Assembly (NCBI GenBank): GCA_026225945.1
Contig: JAMJFZ010001258.1
Coordinates: 6,220,501 to 6,284,500 of the forward strand
Length of the DNA stretch: 64,000 nt
Source of the DNA: Cricetomys ansorgei
Lineage: Eukaryota > Chordata > Mammalia > Rodentia > Nesomyidae
Direction: 5' to 3'
The notes beneath the pieces are model-generated. The model was not told where the DNA came from. It saw only the letters and a program-made list of their open reading frames with translations, and ran no database searches. Every line of letters starts with the position of its first letter. Position 1 is the first letter of the stretch. Below are positions 1 to 10,650 of the stretch, piece after piece. A program made the position numbers and the translations under genes.

Positions 1-1079
1 GTGGGGACTGGAAGGGACTGCTACAGCTTGTCTTAAGGGAGCCCAGCTGCTGCTCAGGCTGTGGCAGCTCTGGATCGTCCGTGTGGTGCTATTTTGTAAG
101 CAGAATGTCAAGAGTTACAGGTTCAGAGGCCTTTCCACCATTTTTTAAGGTACATCACCTATCGTCTTAGCCAATAACCAAGAGAAGCAGAGTAACTGGT
201 AGGAGCAATCACCAACGCTGAGCAGCTGGGGCAAGGGAAGCTCTCTCCGCCACTTACGAATTCCACGCCTCAGCTTCCCCATCTTTAGAATGGACAGCGT
301 GAGCTGGGCAATGGTGGTACTCATGTGTCATCCTAGCCCACTGACATCTTAAAGGAAGGTCTGGGAGACCAGGGAGCGAGTAGCAGGCTTGGTTTTCATG
401 AAGAGGGGGGCACCTGACAGGGTGATGCAGGGAGCCGGGAGTACGGAACCAAGTCTGCAGCGGAGATCCCGTGTTCTGAAGATCTGGGGGTGTGGAGCAT
501 CTGCTGCGTCAGGCTGTGGGAGCTAGTGCATCAGCCCAAGAAAGAGGCCGCAGGCTGGAGTGACAGGGCATCCCGCTTACTCAATCTCCTGTAAGGACAC
601 TGTGCCTGCAGCGCCATGGAAATGTGTCAAAGCCTCACGCGGCCTAGGTGCTGAACAGCTCCTGCTGACAAAGCAGAAAAAGCTGTAGGCCCTTCTCCCC
701 TGAGTCACACTGAACAAGTGATTGGCAGACTGGCTACCTGTCTTCCCACCCAACAACCCAATATATTCTCCTACCCCCTTGAAATAAGGTGTCTTTGACT
801 TTGTTGACCATCCCTGAGTGAAAGTCCCAGGGTATTCATTTATCCTGCCAGGCTCTCAGTGCCTCTAGCAGATCTGCCCAGCCATTCGAACCTGCGTCCC
901 TTCCTTCCTGCCCGCGAGCTTACAGTCCAGCTGGCGGGGAGATTGGATCGGGCGAGCGGGAGCCTGGGAGAGAGTCTGGTCCAGAACAGTGAACCAGCGT
1001 GTGCCTATTTCCCTCTGTTTTGAAATGGGAGGCTTACACTATACGCTGCCATCGTATGACAGAACTACGTGGGTTGGAA
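1..1079. other. No gene seen; possible MIR scrap
   Basis: Mixed-composition sequence without a convincing open frame. Around 245-345 the string of 'cacttacgaattccac', 'cctcagcttccccatcttta' and 'gaatggacag' resembles the core and 3' part of a MIR SINE in sense orientation, but it is too short and diverged to be firm. Nothing else is recognised. Confidence 0.3.
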
Positions 1080-1300
1080 TGCTACGTTTACAGAGGTTTA
1101 TGTCTAGGAGTGTGTCTCGAGGCTTGGAACTTTGAACTTTGACTTTTGGACAAGGCTGGAAAGCATGAGACTAAGGGAATCTTCAAGTTGGACTGTGTGG
1201 ACTTCACACTGAACTCTGTCTGATTCAAATCTTTCCCCCTTTTACATGATGTATGTCGGGGATTTGGCCACAGCAGTGGGAAAACTAACACAACACCCTT
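1080..1300 (+). mobile_element. Possible end of an old MaLR-type LTR
   Basis: The end of this stretch ('gatttggccacagcagtggg' then 'aaaactaacacaac', 1260-1294) resembles the 3' terminus of rodent MaLR LTRs, which typically finish with 'cacagcaatagaaa..taac'. The 5' part cannot be aligned from memory, so length and boundaries are guesses. It could equally be unique sequence. Confidence 0.25.
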
Positions 1301-1759
1301 GGCATGATGTGATGAAGGTACCATGTATTCTGTTCCAGCCTGGGAAGGACGCCGGAGGGACTCAACAGAGAAGCATCTTACAGCATGGTCCATTCACAGC
1401 ATTCAGAATCACGGAAGCCATCATGACGATGAAACTCGTAGAAACGCTTAAACCAAGAAGGTCATGGGGGAGACACGGCTACGATTAATGTGGCATTCTG
1501 GGTAAAACCATGAAGCAGAAAAGATGCATTAGGGTAAAACTGAGGAAATATGAATAAAATGTGGGCTTAAGTCTACAATGCTGTGTTAATAGTTGGTCGT
1601 TAATTTTTGTGACAAATTTGATCTGCCAGTGTAAGAATTTTATAATAGGGCAAACGGTATGTAGGTTAGGCTACGGGGATGGTATGCTAACGCCTCAACT
1701 TTTCTATATATTTCTTCTAAAAAGAATCTTTTGAAAAACATCTTTTCTTAACTTGCATT
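1301..1759. other. No gene seen; AT-rich
   Basis: No repeat family or coding signal recognised. An 80-codon frame overlaps 1246-1488 but has no recognisable sequence features. Confidence 0.4.
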
Positions 1760-2190
1760 TTTGCATTAAAATATAATTACATCATTTCTCCACAGCCTGT
1801 CTCTCCCGTTCCCCCATGCCCTCTAGAATTCATGGCCCCGCTTTCTTTAACTATTATCGTTACATTTGTAATGTATAAGCACACAAACAAAGTCCACCAA
1901 GTGTATTTAGTGTTAATTGTATTTATACGTTTTCAGGACTTCAGGGGCTCATCTCCAGAAGACTAATTCTCCCCTTAGCAGTAGATAACGGTCTGCTGTC
2001 GAGGGGTGGGCCATATGGCATTTCCCCTTCCACGCCTGCGTGTCTGTTGACGTCGTCATCATTCAGGTCTTGTTCAGGCAGACATGTTGTTGAGATTTCA
2101 GGAGTGAGTTTCTCTGTCATTTCTAGGAGACAATCTCACAGCAGACTTCCTGGTGTTCTGGTTTTTTAAGCTTTCTATGAGAAGGTTTGA
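1760..2190 (-). mobile_element. L1 3' UTR fragment, Lx-type rodent LINE, antisense
   Basis: Read on the minus strand this matches the rodent Lx-type L1 3' UTR in order: 'ctgtgagattgtctcctag' and 'gaaatgacagag' (2100-2140), 'gcctgaacaagacctg' (2065-2085), 'gcatatggcccacccc' (2003-2020), 'gggagaattagtcttctgg' (1955-1975), 'cctgaaaacg' (1930-1940), and the terminal 'aatgatgtaattatatttta' (1768-1788). In intact elements this region follows ORF2 and ends in the poly-A tail. Here the element is 5'-truncated and decayed and makes no protein. Orientation and class are fairly secure; the subfamily name is from memory. Confidence 0.75.
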
Positions 2191-4603
2191 AAACACAAAT
2201 CTTAATAACTTTTTTCATTCTTTAAGCCCTACTATTTAAAGAGAAGCAGATCTCTTCTTCTTCGTTCCTGCCCATTTCCTCTTTGTAGAATGTCAGCCTC
2301 TAACGGGCTACTACAGAAAGTGGACAGGCATGACAAGTTATTCAGTTGCAATTTCTAGACAGTGAATTGTCATTTCTCACCACATTTCATTAGGCAGATT
2401 GAGTCTCATTACCATACCTGACTATAAAGGGCCTGGGAAGTATAATTTCTCATATTCCCAGAAGGAGAACAACACATAACAAACACTAATAACCATAAAA
2501 GTATCTCCTGACTTTCCCAGTGCAAGACTACAGATCTTACTTATTAAAAACAGTCTTTCCCTTTCAGTTCTCAATTACCTACTCCCTGGTCTCTGCAACA
2601 GGGTGGGAGACATAGATCCTATCCTAGAAGAACCTACATTTTGGTTGGGGAAATGACTAAACCATGTAATGACTCAGGAACTATTCCAAGGCTGTTTAAA
2701 ACCCCCCACCAGACGATGAGTATGGTGTAATCCATGCACTGAGTCCTCAGAGGGGAGACATTTCCATTAGGCTGTGTGGGGGTGGTTTCTTGGCAGGCAA
2801 CCTTCACAAAAGAATGGAGTGAAGGAAACGACTTGAGAAACTGCCCCCGGCAACACCGGGATTGCAGAGCCTTCGCAGAAGTTCAATCAAATATACTTAA
2901 TCTGCATTTGGACCATGTCTGGCCCAGAGGACATGCTCTCAAATAATTACATTGGGTGACATGACATTTGGAGACAAGGATTATCCCACCATAATATGCA
3001 GGTCGAACCGTATCAGTTACTCTACATGCTAGGCCAGGGCATTTAGCTCATTTCTAGCAGTAAATAGGTGCTGGTTTTCCACTCGCACAGGAGAAGATTA
3101 ACATTGATCGGATCTTTGCAGGCAGCACAGCTTCTTAAACTTCAGGGCATGACCCTCATGAGTGTGAATGACTGATGTGGAAGCCACAAAAAATAACTGG
3201 CGACAGTACAATGTCTCTGACACGAAATGATAAAAATTAATGAAAAGCCAAATGCTTAATGACTCTGAGGGGGTCTCTGTAGCTCCTGCTCATTTTGCAT
3301 CGAGTCCTCACCAAGCTTTGGGTCTGAGCACATAGCACACCCTCTTTGCACATGCAAAGCCAGTGAATGCTGTTCACAGCATAGCTCAGGCCCCAGACTA
3401 CTGCATGTTATGAATTGTGGTGCTTTTCCTGTATGTACAACGTTGTTAGTCTCACAGACGCCGATGGTTTATTTGCAGAAAATGGCGAGTCTTAATTTCT
3501 TCCTACCATCGTTCTTCAACTTGTATCAGATTAGCATGCAATTTGACAATATTGTGTTAGAGTTTTTGATTGAAAAAACTAGCTGTCAGAGTTGCTGACT
3601 TAAGTGTTATAACAAAATAAACCACTATATGGATTTTGGCTTGATATTGGGGTAGAAGTTTCAGTCGTTTCCGACATGGCCAATCATATTGCTGTTATTT
3701 TCTACTACATATTTATGCAGAGAATGTTCTCAGCACTGATGATTATGAAATCAAAATATTGATCAACTCTGAAAGATGTTGAAGATGTATCCCATCATAT
3801 GCTGTCAAATATCCAGCCAGGATTTAATTCTTTATGTTAAACTAAAGAGGCACACCCATTTCATTAGTACATACAAATGTCTTTATCTTTCAAAGGTGGT
3901 ACACTCGTATGAAAAAAGAGAATTCCTTTAAAATCAATTTCAGTATGATTTACTTTCAGTTAAATGTTTGATTTATGTACATATTTCATGTTCTACATGT
4001 CTGGGTCATGTGAAAATGCCTATTATCCTCTATTGATATATAGAAGGGTGTTTCCTGTTGGATCCGTTATATTCTATTGATACACAGGAAGCAGTTTGCC
4101 TCTACCTTTTCCTAGGGCTTTAGAGATTAACTGCTGTTATTGAACGTGAAATTTCTTGAAGTGAGGTTGACAAAGAGGACATTTGGCAGTTGTTCTTAAT
4201 GTAGAAGAGAAGACAATAGAAACCTTGGTAGCCAGAACAGGAGCCTCAAAAATATTCACGCCCCAATTCTTGCAACCTGGGAGTACATTGGAACGTGTGA
4301 AGAAGAGACTTTGAGGCTGCAGAGGAGGTTGGTTTACCTAGTGGCTGACTTTTAGATGAGATTGCCCGTGTGGATCTAACCAACTCAGAGCCTGTTACAG
4401 TGCAAGAGGAGAGCAGAGGGAGGAGATAAAAGGAGCATGTGAAACAGCAGAGAGATCTTCAGAGGAGAGGGGGAATTGAGGTTGCTGCTCATTGGTAGTG
4501 TCAGGGAGCAGCGATCGATGGCCACAACCACTGAAGTTGAGTCCCAGCTCTGGGAAGGGTCATGCTTCTGAGTTGAGCAGAGAAGAGAAATGGCTCCTAA
4601 GAC
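2191..4603. other. No gene seen; about 2.4 kb of mostly unique sequence
   Basis: AT-rich with short frames only (62 codons at most, 3410-3598). No SINE or LTR is recognised. Stretches around 2350-2450 and 2910-3010 have several TAAT/ATTA core motifs, which are common by chance in AT-rich DNA. Decayed L1 or DNA-transposon remnants cannot be excluded by eye. Confidence 0.4.
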
Positions 4604-4611
4604 TTTCTTTT

Positions 4612-4673
<62 letters not shown>

Positions 4674-4770
4674 TTCCTTCCTTCCTTCCTTCCTTCCTTC
4701 CTTCCTTCCTTCCTTCCTTCCTTCCTTCCTTCCTTCCTCTGCCCCATCCCTTCCTCCCTCCCTCCCTTCC
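4604..4770. repeat. Compound pyrimidine microsatellite (CTTT)n (CTTC)n (CCCT)n
   Basis: About 60 bases of TTTC repeat (4604-4670) switch to about 67 bases of TTCC repeat (4671-4737), then after 'tgcccca' a short CCCT run (4751-4770). The plus strand is almost wholly pyrimidine. The tetranucleotide repeats leave several frames open on both strands (Ser-Phe-Leu or Lys-Glu-Arg repeats), and these are not genes. Such tracts are length-polymorphic. Confidence 0.95.
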
Positions 4771-4884
4771 TTTACTATTCAGACTTCAACACATTTGGAA
4801 GACAAAATTGGAACCTCCAGCACTGACAGTTTGAGACATTCTTCTGAACTACACTGGCATTCGTGAGCAGCTAATTATAAAGGT

Positions 4885-5070
4885 ATTTAGCCTGAGTTTT
4901 ATGCACCTTATTCTGTTCCATTCTTACAGCAACTCTCAGATATAAGTATTGTTATTCTTATGTTGCAAATTAGTAGAAAAAGGGCTCTGAGACGTGAGAT
5001 GACTGTCCGAGTTCACGCAGCTCGATGAGTTCTTCAGATTCAGCTCTGTATCTGTGTCATTCAAATACTC
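4885..5070 (-). mobile_element. MIR SINE, antisense
   Basis: Antisense MIR landmarks appear in order: 'ccattcttacagcaactctc' (4918-4937), 'tattgttattcttatgttgc' (4946-4965), 'aaaaagggctctgagacgtg' (4977-4996) and 'gttcacgcagctcgatgagt' (5011-5030), followed by 'agattcagctctgtatctg'. MIR is an ancient tRNA-derived SINE predating the placental radiation, and this copy is typically diverged. Confidence 0.75.
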
Positions 5071-5520
5071 ATCTTCTGTTTTAGGCCGGGCTCTCATGCC
5101 CCAAACGGAGAACTGTGCAATGAAATGTAGACACAGTAGAACAGAGGGCTAGGGAGAAACCGTGGCAGTGAGGTAGAAAGTGCAGGGGTCTTGAGGGGAT
5201 GTGGGTATTGACATGGACTAGAAGGGAAGGAAGAGGGTGGCTTATAAAGCAGCAACGGTGCTCCAGGCTTCTGAAGAGCAGTGGAGAAATGAGAAGACGG
5301 GCTAACAGCTGCAGTACGGAGTATGGCCCATTTCATGTTGTCAAATATCCCACCATATTCCTACGGTGTCACCATAGATGTACAGGAGCCTTCTAGAAAA
5401 CAAGTGGCCCAAAGATAGTGGAAAGCTGGTAGTTACAAATGTATCTGTCCCAGGGGGAAGGCAGCACCAACCAGTAGTAGCTAGTCATTGCAGTGCCTTT
5501 GATTACTAGTTCTTATTTCG
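5071..5520. other. No gene seen
   Basis: No repeat recognised between the MIR and the B2 element. Overlapping short frames on both strands (65-80 codons) have no known features. Confidence 0.4.
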
Positions 5521-5720
5521 AGTTATGTGCATGTGGATGTGTCTGTGCGTGAGTATGCGCGTATGAGTCTGGGTACTCATGCTCTCCAGAAGAGGGTGCT
5601 GGATCCCCTAGAGCACAAGCTATAGGCAGTTGTGAGCCTCCCAGTGTGTGTGCTGGGAACTGAGCTCCAGAACGCCACAAGAGCACCACAAGGTCTTAAC
5701 AGCTGAGCCCTGTCTCCAAC
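5521..5720 (-). mobile_element. B2 SINE, antisense
   Basis: The right part, 'gctgggaactgagctccaga' and 'ggtcttaacagctgagccct', is the reverse complement of the B2 tRNA-like head with its Pol III A and B boxes. The left part, 'ctccagaagagggtgctgga', is the B2 body. The 5521-5560 TG-rich segment is the decayed tail. Moderately diverged, with no clear target-site duplication. Confidence 0.85.
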
Positions 5721-6434
5721 ACACGTTTGATTGTTTTTAAGCAGTTTACCCATTGTCCCCCTGCTGCTTATCCGATGCCTGTTATACAGATGATATTAAG
5801 GAGGATCTTATCTCCTTTCAAGTATCAGGGTGTAGGTAGCACCCATTAAAGACTGGGTACTCTGGGGGAGACCCAGATTTGAGAATATTCACTTTTTTTT
5901 TCTCCTTAGCAGACAAGTTTAGGCAAGGTTTTCTAGTTCCTCACCAATAAATGAAAAAAAAACCAAAAAAACAAAAAATAAACACATTTGAAAACACACT
6001 TCAGTATCAAAGACGGGCATTTATCCATTCTTATTTCAGTTGAAGTGATTAATATTCAGGCTGGAGCTATGTGAAGGGTGAAGCTTACTGTGTATTCTCC
6101 AGCCATTTATGCTAATTGTAGTCTCATTTGTATTGAAAGATTCATAAAAGTATCAAGAGACACTTTATATTGAATTAAAAACTATTGCACTGGGTGTTTC
6201 AAGGCTCAGAAAAGAACAATTATTAAAATATATTGCTCAATTAAACATAGGAATCTGTATCTATCTCCAGAAGTTGAACCTACAGGCAAAAGTGTTAGCA
6301 GTTCAAATGGGTGCACTAAATCTCACCTCCGCAGCACCTGCATTTATGTGAAGTTGGGCAGGGGTCATGCAGAGCATAGATTCATTATCAGCAAGCGTAG
6401 AGAAAATCCAGGCTTGTTCTGACTCTGCTCCCAC
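5721..6434. other. No gene seen; A-rich run at 5950-5990
   Basis: Unique-looking sequence. The run 5952-5990 (interrupted poly-A) could be the tail of a lost retroelement, but nothing upstream of it is recognisable. Confidence 0.4.
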
Positions 6435-6781
6435 TGTGGTTTGAATGTGAACTACCCTCTAAGGGTTCACGTGTTGGAGCACTTGGTCCCCAGTGGGTGG
6501 CGCTGTTTTAGGAGGCTGTAGAACCTTTAGGCAGTAGATCCTTGATGGAGGGATACCGTAACTGGATCTGGTCTTGATGTTTGGTAGCCCCGCCTCACTC
6601 CCTGTCTGGTCTGTTTCTGGACCGTGGATGCAATGTGACCAGAGCCTTAGCTTCAGCATCCTGCTTCCCTGCCAGGGTGGACTGTATTCTTCTATAAACT
6701 ATAAACCTAAATAAATCCCTCCTCTGTAAGTTGCCTGATGTCAGATATTGGGTCACAGCAATGAGAATAGGAACTGATACA
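6435..6781 (+). mobile_element. Solo LTR of a MaLR (ERVL-MaLR, ORR1-like) element
   Basis: The segment starts TGTGGTTTGAATG and ends in 'gaactgataca', so it has TG...CA termini and a length of about 347 bp, normal for MaLR LTRs. Diagnostic strings are 'cacttggtccccagtgggtg', 'aggaggctgtagaacc' and the 3' 'cacagcaatgagaatagg'. A polyadenylation signal AATAAA lies at 6710-6715 near the 3' end, where MaLR R regions carry it. No flanking internal sequence is seen, so it is a solo LTR. The five flanking bases on each side do not match, so the target-site duplication has decayed. It carries a CTCF-like motif at 6490-6504. Confidence 0.8.
6490..6504 (+). promoter_or_regulatory. CTCF-like motif inside the LTR
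   Basis: CCAGTGGGTGGCGCT matches the core CTCF consensus CCASYAGRKGGCRSY at 14 of 15 positions (the A at position 6 is G). The same region of the related LTR at 24976 has lost it. Sequence match only; binding is not shown. Confidence 0.35.
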
Positions 6782-8582
6782 GTTCCCTGGCAGAAAGAAC
6801 CACTCTGGTCAAAGAAGCGGCCCCTTGGATATTAGAACATTTTCCTTAACGAGTGAACTTCCACACAGTATCAACCATCTATTCAGCTAAAGCTATCTAT
6901 TAATTGGGTCCGAGAAGAAAATGGCACACTGAAGAAGGCACTCAGAAAGGAGACCTGAGTGAAAGGCTCTCAAAAGACATCAGCCCTCCTGGACACAAAT
7001 ATCTCGTCTTCTAGGAGGCACGAGCCAATCATGTCCCTTCTCCAAATACTCACCTCTGGCCTTGGGTTAGGCCTCTACCTAAACTCTAACTGTTCATGGA
7101 TGTTGCAGGTTCTGAATTCACCTGAGCTCCTGGTTTTGCTGCAAACGTCTTGGGCTAGAGCATTCAGCAAGTCCAAAGTCAACGGGTAAGTCTGGAGCTC
7201 CCTGGCACGGAGCTTTGGCCTCTGATTTCTGAGTATATTAGAAGTATGCTTTCTGCTGCTTTCTGTTTTCTGGCCTGGCTAGAGTTTTGTAGAGAAAGCC
7301 TTACGTAAGAATGGAAAATAGCTAGGAGGAGGGAAAAATAGATCGCATTATTTTCAAAACCACTAACCAAAAGTTTTGTTTGCTGTCTAAATAAAGCAGC
7401 CTGCTCTAAGGCACCTGGAAATTTGGCATTTAGGATGCATAATGTAAAAGCCAACAGCTGCTGCCTGGGGAAACTGTCTGAGGCATGGAGGAGCCTCGAG
7501 CCAACGTGTCTGGCATGTTGTAGTAGATCCTCCATAAACACTGAACCAAACCTGGGTTCCACTGGAGTCCACTGTGGACCAGGGAGGGGTTTGCTTCTGT
7601 ACCTGGCAGATACATCTGAAAAGATCCTGTATGAGGACATAGGAGACCTTGTGGTCATTGTTGGTCCACTCTCTTATCAAGCTTAGAATTGCAGTTTCTT
7701 TGTCTCCCGATTTGGTTCCCTATGGAACACCCACATTGCTCAGGGGCTCCTTTAGATATCTGGAGGCATAGACCTCTGTTCTCAGGATCTGAGTTTGTGA
7801 CTGAGACACTCTGATCATAATAGCTAAGGCTTCGCTTGAGCTCACTTGCTCTGTAGTCTGCACCGTGAAGATCCATAGCAGGGAGCAGGTACTTAGGATT
7901 AGCTGAGGTTGCAAAGAATACACAGATGAAGAACAAGGGCCAATTTCATGCTGATATGCCTTGTGCAGTGAAGGGGATCAGCCATGGGTTCTGGAGAACT
8001 TCAGGGCAGAGAGTGAGGATACACAGTGGTAAACACCACAAGCTGGGGGAGACCGTGCAGCCTCGTTCTCTCTAACACCAGTTATTTCTCCCTTGGCCTT
8101 TGATATCCTTACGGTTGATTCCTCAAGCACCTTCCCTTCTTAGTTGTGCCCTCTCGCTCCTGAGTATATAATTGCTTCTTCGAAACTGTGATTTTCCCAT
8201 CAGTATTTACACACACGAAAAGATGCGGGGTGGGGGGGAGTGGAGAATGAAGAGAGATGTCTCGACATCTTCCTTTCTGTATTCTGTTCCTCTTCGCTTC
8301 AGTCGTATTCCTTGAACAGTGCCCTAGGCCATGTCGTCCTCTCATCCCACACAAAATTCTTCTTACTAAGGTCAAAGGTAATTTCCATATTTCTTCATAC
8401 GCTTCATCATATTGCTTCTTTCTCTTTGTGCTTGCTACCATCAGTATGGGCCTTGTTCCTTCTCTCTTGTGTAGTGGTTTTAAAACACGACCTCACTAAT
8501 CTGATGAAGAGGCTGGGTTCCTTCTCTTTTTGCATCTCAACGCTCTTGTGGCCACTTCACCAACAATGGGGAACAAGGGTGT
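6782..8582. other. No gene seen; longest unexplained ORF lies here
   Basis: A 159-codon frame on the minus strand (7179-7658) and several overlapping shadows sit here. No domain, start context, splice pattern or codon signature makes it a gene. The region has no recognised repeats apart from a short poly-G at 8228-8236. Confidence 0.4.
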
Positions 8583-8930
8583 TGTTGGGGAAGTTTATTT
8601 TTAGTTCTGTTTAAAATGATTTTATGCACGGTTGGGTGAGGGGCTGCCTGGGTCTTGGCATTCTGTGTTGTCTGCAGCTATTGGATTTCTGGGGGGGATG
8701 TTGATTGGTCATGATCTACACGTGCTATCAGTAGAACACCTGAGGAGTTCTGAATCAAAATACCTGAGCTCAGAGGTTCCACAGTCCAGGCTGGCTCTTG
8801 CTGTGATGGTGGTTCCCTCTGCTGAGGTCTGGTAGAGTTACCACGTATGAAAATGCCTCCTAGTCTTCCTTGATCAGCCACAGCTTAACTGCTACAAATG
8901 GAGCATCAACGTGGGGCAGGACATCACGCC
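8583..8930 (+). repeat. Unclassified dispersed repeat, copy A of four
   Basis: Shares an ordered set of strings with 10298-10650, 56565-56920 and, inverted, 36870-37207: 'gtttaaaat..tttatgcac', 'tgtctgcagctattggattt', 'cacgtgctatcagtagaaca', 'cctgaggagttctgaatc', 'cctgagctcaga', 'ggttccctctgctgaggtct', 'atgaaaatgcctcc' and a terminal 'cagccacag'. Start placed at TGTTGGGGAAG, shared exactly with copy B. About 350 bp. Family name unknown to me; length and layout would suit an LTR or a non-autonomous transposon. No coding capacity. Confidence 0.8.
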
Positions 8931-9744
8931 CGCTAATCCACGTTGGAGATAAGGAAGAAGAGAAAGAAACTGCAGACCTCACAGAGTCCGGTAAAAGCAC
9001 CCTCAGAGAAGCTGCCCGAGGACAGAGATTAAGGTATTCATTGAAGGCTTCTGAAGGAAGAGGAGAGAGAGAAAATAAGCCTCTATGAAGAGCAAAGGCT
9101 GGGAAATAAACAAATAAATGAGGAAAAAAAGCTCCGAGGTGAGAGCCACAGAATGGAGGTCCTTAGGGATAAAGAATTCAGCTGGGAGCAGGAAAAAGCA
9201 AGGTGCTTCCTGCTCTTCCTGATCATGGAGCAAACGCTCCCTCCCACCGATGGTGATAGCGTGCTGTTTCACAGACTGAGTTTTCTGATAGCTGCGTTGT
9301 ATGTGTGTGAAGCTCAAGATGTTGTGTTTGAGACCTACGGAATCAGTTGTGTGTTTTCCCTTAGTGGCGATGTAAAAGGATGCCAAACTGCCAAGACTTT
9401 GCCAGATATTCTTCCCACTGGCCCAGGAACCCCAAGAAGCCTCAGCTTGGAGCAAAAAGCTGCTTAGTTAAACTGAATAGTTTTTTTTTCTTTTCCTGAA
9501 AATATGTCTATAAGAGGTCCTGATAAGACACAGCTGATGGTGATGAGAACTCCACCCATGAAGGGACCCTTATTACAAACAAAGTGGCCAGTTATTTTTC
9601 CAGCAAACCAGACTCTATCTAAACTCTGGAAAGTGTTTCCTCAGGGTCAGCACATAGAAGCTGTCTTCCAGAACTGGCAGAGTTTGTATCTCATTCTGGC
9701 AGTCAAACTTGGTACTGTAAGAACCAGGTGGCGCTGGTTTTGAA
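8931..9744. other. No gene seen
   Basis: Two opposing frames of 104 and 150 codons (9003-9467) overlap and neither resembles a known protein. A short A-rich stretch lies at 9106-9130. Confidence 0.4.
9721..9735 (+). promoter_or_regulatory. CTCF-like motif
   Basis: GAACCAGGTGGCGCT matches CCACCAGGTGGCGCT, a standard form of the CTCF core, at 13 of 15 positions, with the eleven-base block CAGGTGGCGCT intact. It abuts the MaLR-internal-like block starting near 9740. Motif match only. Confidence 0.35.
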
Positions 9745-10285
9745 GGCATGAAGGGGTCATGGAGAGCAACTGAGGCTTGGCACTGTAAGGGGACAGGAGA
9801 GGCCATTAGTCAAGGTGCAGCCATAGTAGCAGTTGAAGGCCCAGATTGAAGGTATTATGCAGAGAAGTTAAGGCTTGACACCATGAAAAGAGCCCAGGAG
9901 AGGCTGTTGGTGAAAGTGCAGCCCAGTTGCAGCAAGGGACCCCAGCAGTTTGAGATGCCAGTACCGTGGGATGACCACCAAAGAACAGCAGCAGCAGTGG
10001 AGCGAAGCCAGCTGGAGCCTGAAGGACAAGCTGTGTGTGCTGCAGAGGGCAGAGCAGAAAAGTGATCCAAGCCCTTTGGAAGAGTCCAGAAGATCGTGAG
10101 TGAATTCCAGATAATTAGACTTCGATAATGTTTTTCTATTGTCCAAAGTCATTGAGAAAGTTTGATAGATGTTTGGCTTCATTTGGTCCTGTGTAGTAGC
10201 AACACTCATGATTGTTCCTCTTGTAAATAGTTTTGCTGGCGTAGCATTAAATTGTGTTGTAAAGGCAAAGCATTTTTTTAATATG
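9745..10285 (+). mobile_element. Probable MaLR internal-region remnant with a ~100-bp tandem duplication
   Basis: Strings such as 'gtttgagatgccagtaccgt', 'gatgaccaccaaagaacagc', 'agcagcagtggag' and 'gatccaagccctttgga' resemble the degenerate internal sequence that precedes 3' LTRs in rodent MaLR retroposons. Two adjacent blocks are repeats of each other: 9745-9822 ('aggcttggcactgtaagggg'..'caaggtgcagcc') and 9849-9923 ('aggcttgacaccatgaaaag'..'gaaagtgcagcc'), offset about 100 bases. Copy B of the unclassified repeat follows directly. The assignment is from memory of family patterns. Confidence 0.45.
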
Positions 10286-10297
10286 GAAAAGTGGAAA

Positions 10298-10650
10298 TGT
10301 TGGGGAAGTATATTTTTAGTTATGTTTAAAATATTTTATGCACTGTTGTGTGAGGGGCTGTCTAGGTTTTTGGTGTTTTGTATTGTCTGCAGCTGTTGGG
10401 TTTATGTGGGGAATGTTGATTGATAATGGTCTGCACGTGCTATCAGCAGACCACCTGAGTAGTTCTGAATCAATCAAAACACCTGAGCCGAGAGCTCGGG
10501 GTTCCACTGATGATCGAGTCTGGCACTGGCAGGGCGGTGGTTCCCTCGGCTGAGGTCTGACAGGGTCTGAGCCTGTGAAAATGCCTCCTGTTGTCCTTGC
10601 TGAGCCGCACCAGAGATGTACAACTGCATAGGGTGTCACCGTGGAAATTC
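10298..10650 (+). repeat. Unclassified dispersed repeat, copy B of four
   Basis: Closest in outline to copy A, only 1.7 kb away in the same orientation, sharing the start TGTTGGGGAAGT. It has 'ttatgcactgttgtgtgagg', 'attgtctgcagctgttgggt', 'cacgtgctatcagcagacca', 'ggttccctcggctgaggtct' and 'gtgaaaatgcctcctgttg'. Unlike copy A it retains the 'ccactgatgatcgagtctgg' segment. Its polyadenylation-like spot reads 'atcaatcaaaacacc', not AATAAA. Confidence 0.8.

Noticed and set aside
4385..4866. Three 78-124-codon frames rich in Ser-Phe-Leu or Lys-Glu-Arg
   Set aside because: Translation of the CTTT/CTTC microsatellite.
7179..7658. 159-codon minus-strand frame outside simple repeats
   Set aside because: No recognisable domain, overlapped by other frames on both strands, and no splice or promoter context. 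Length is within chance for 64 kb.
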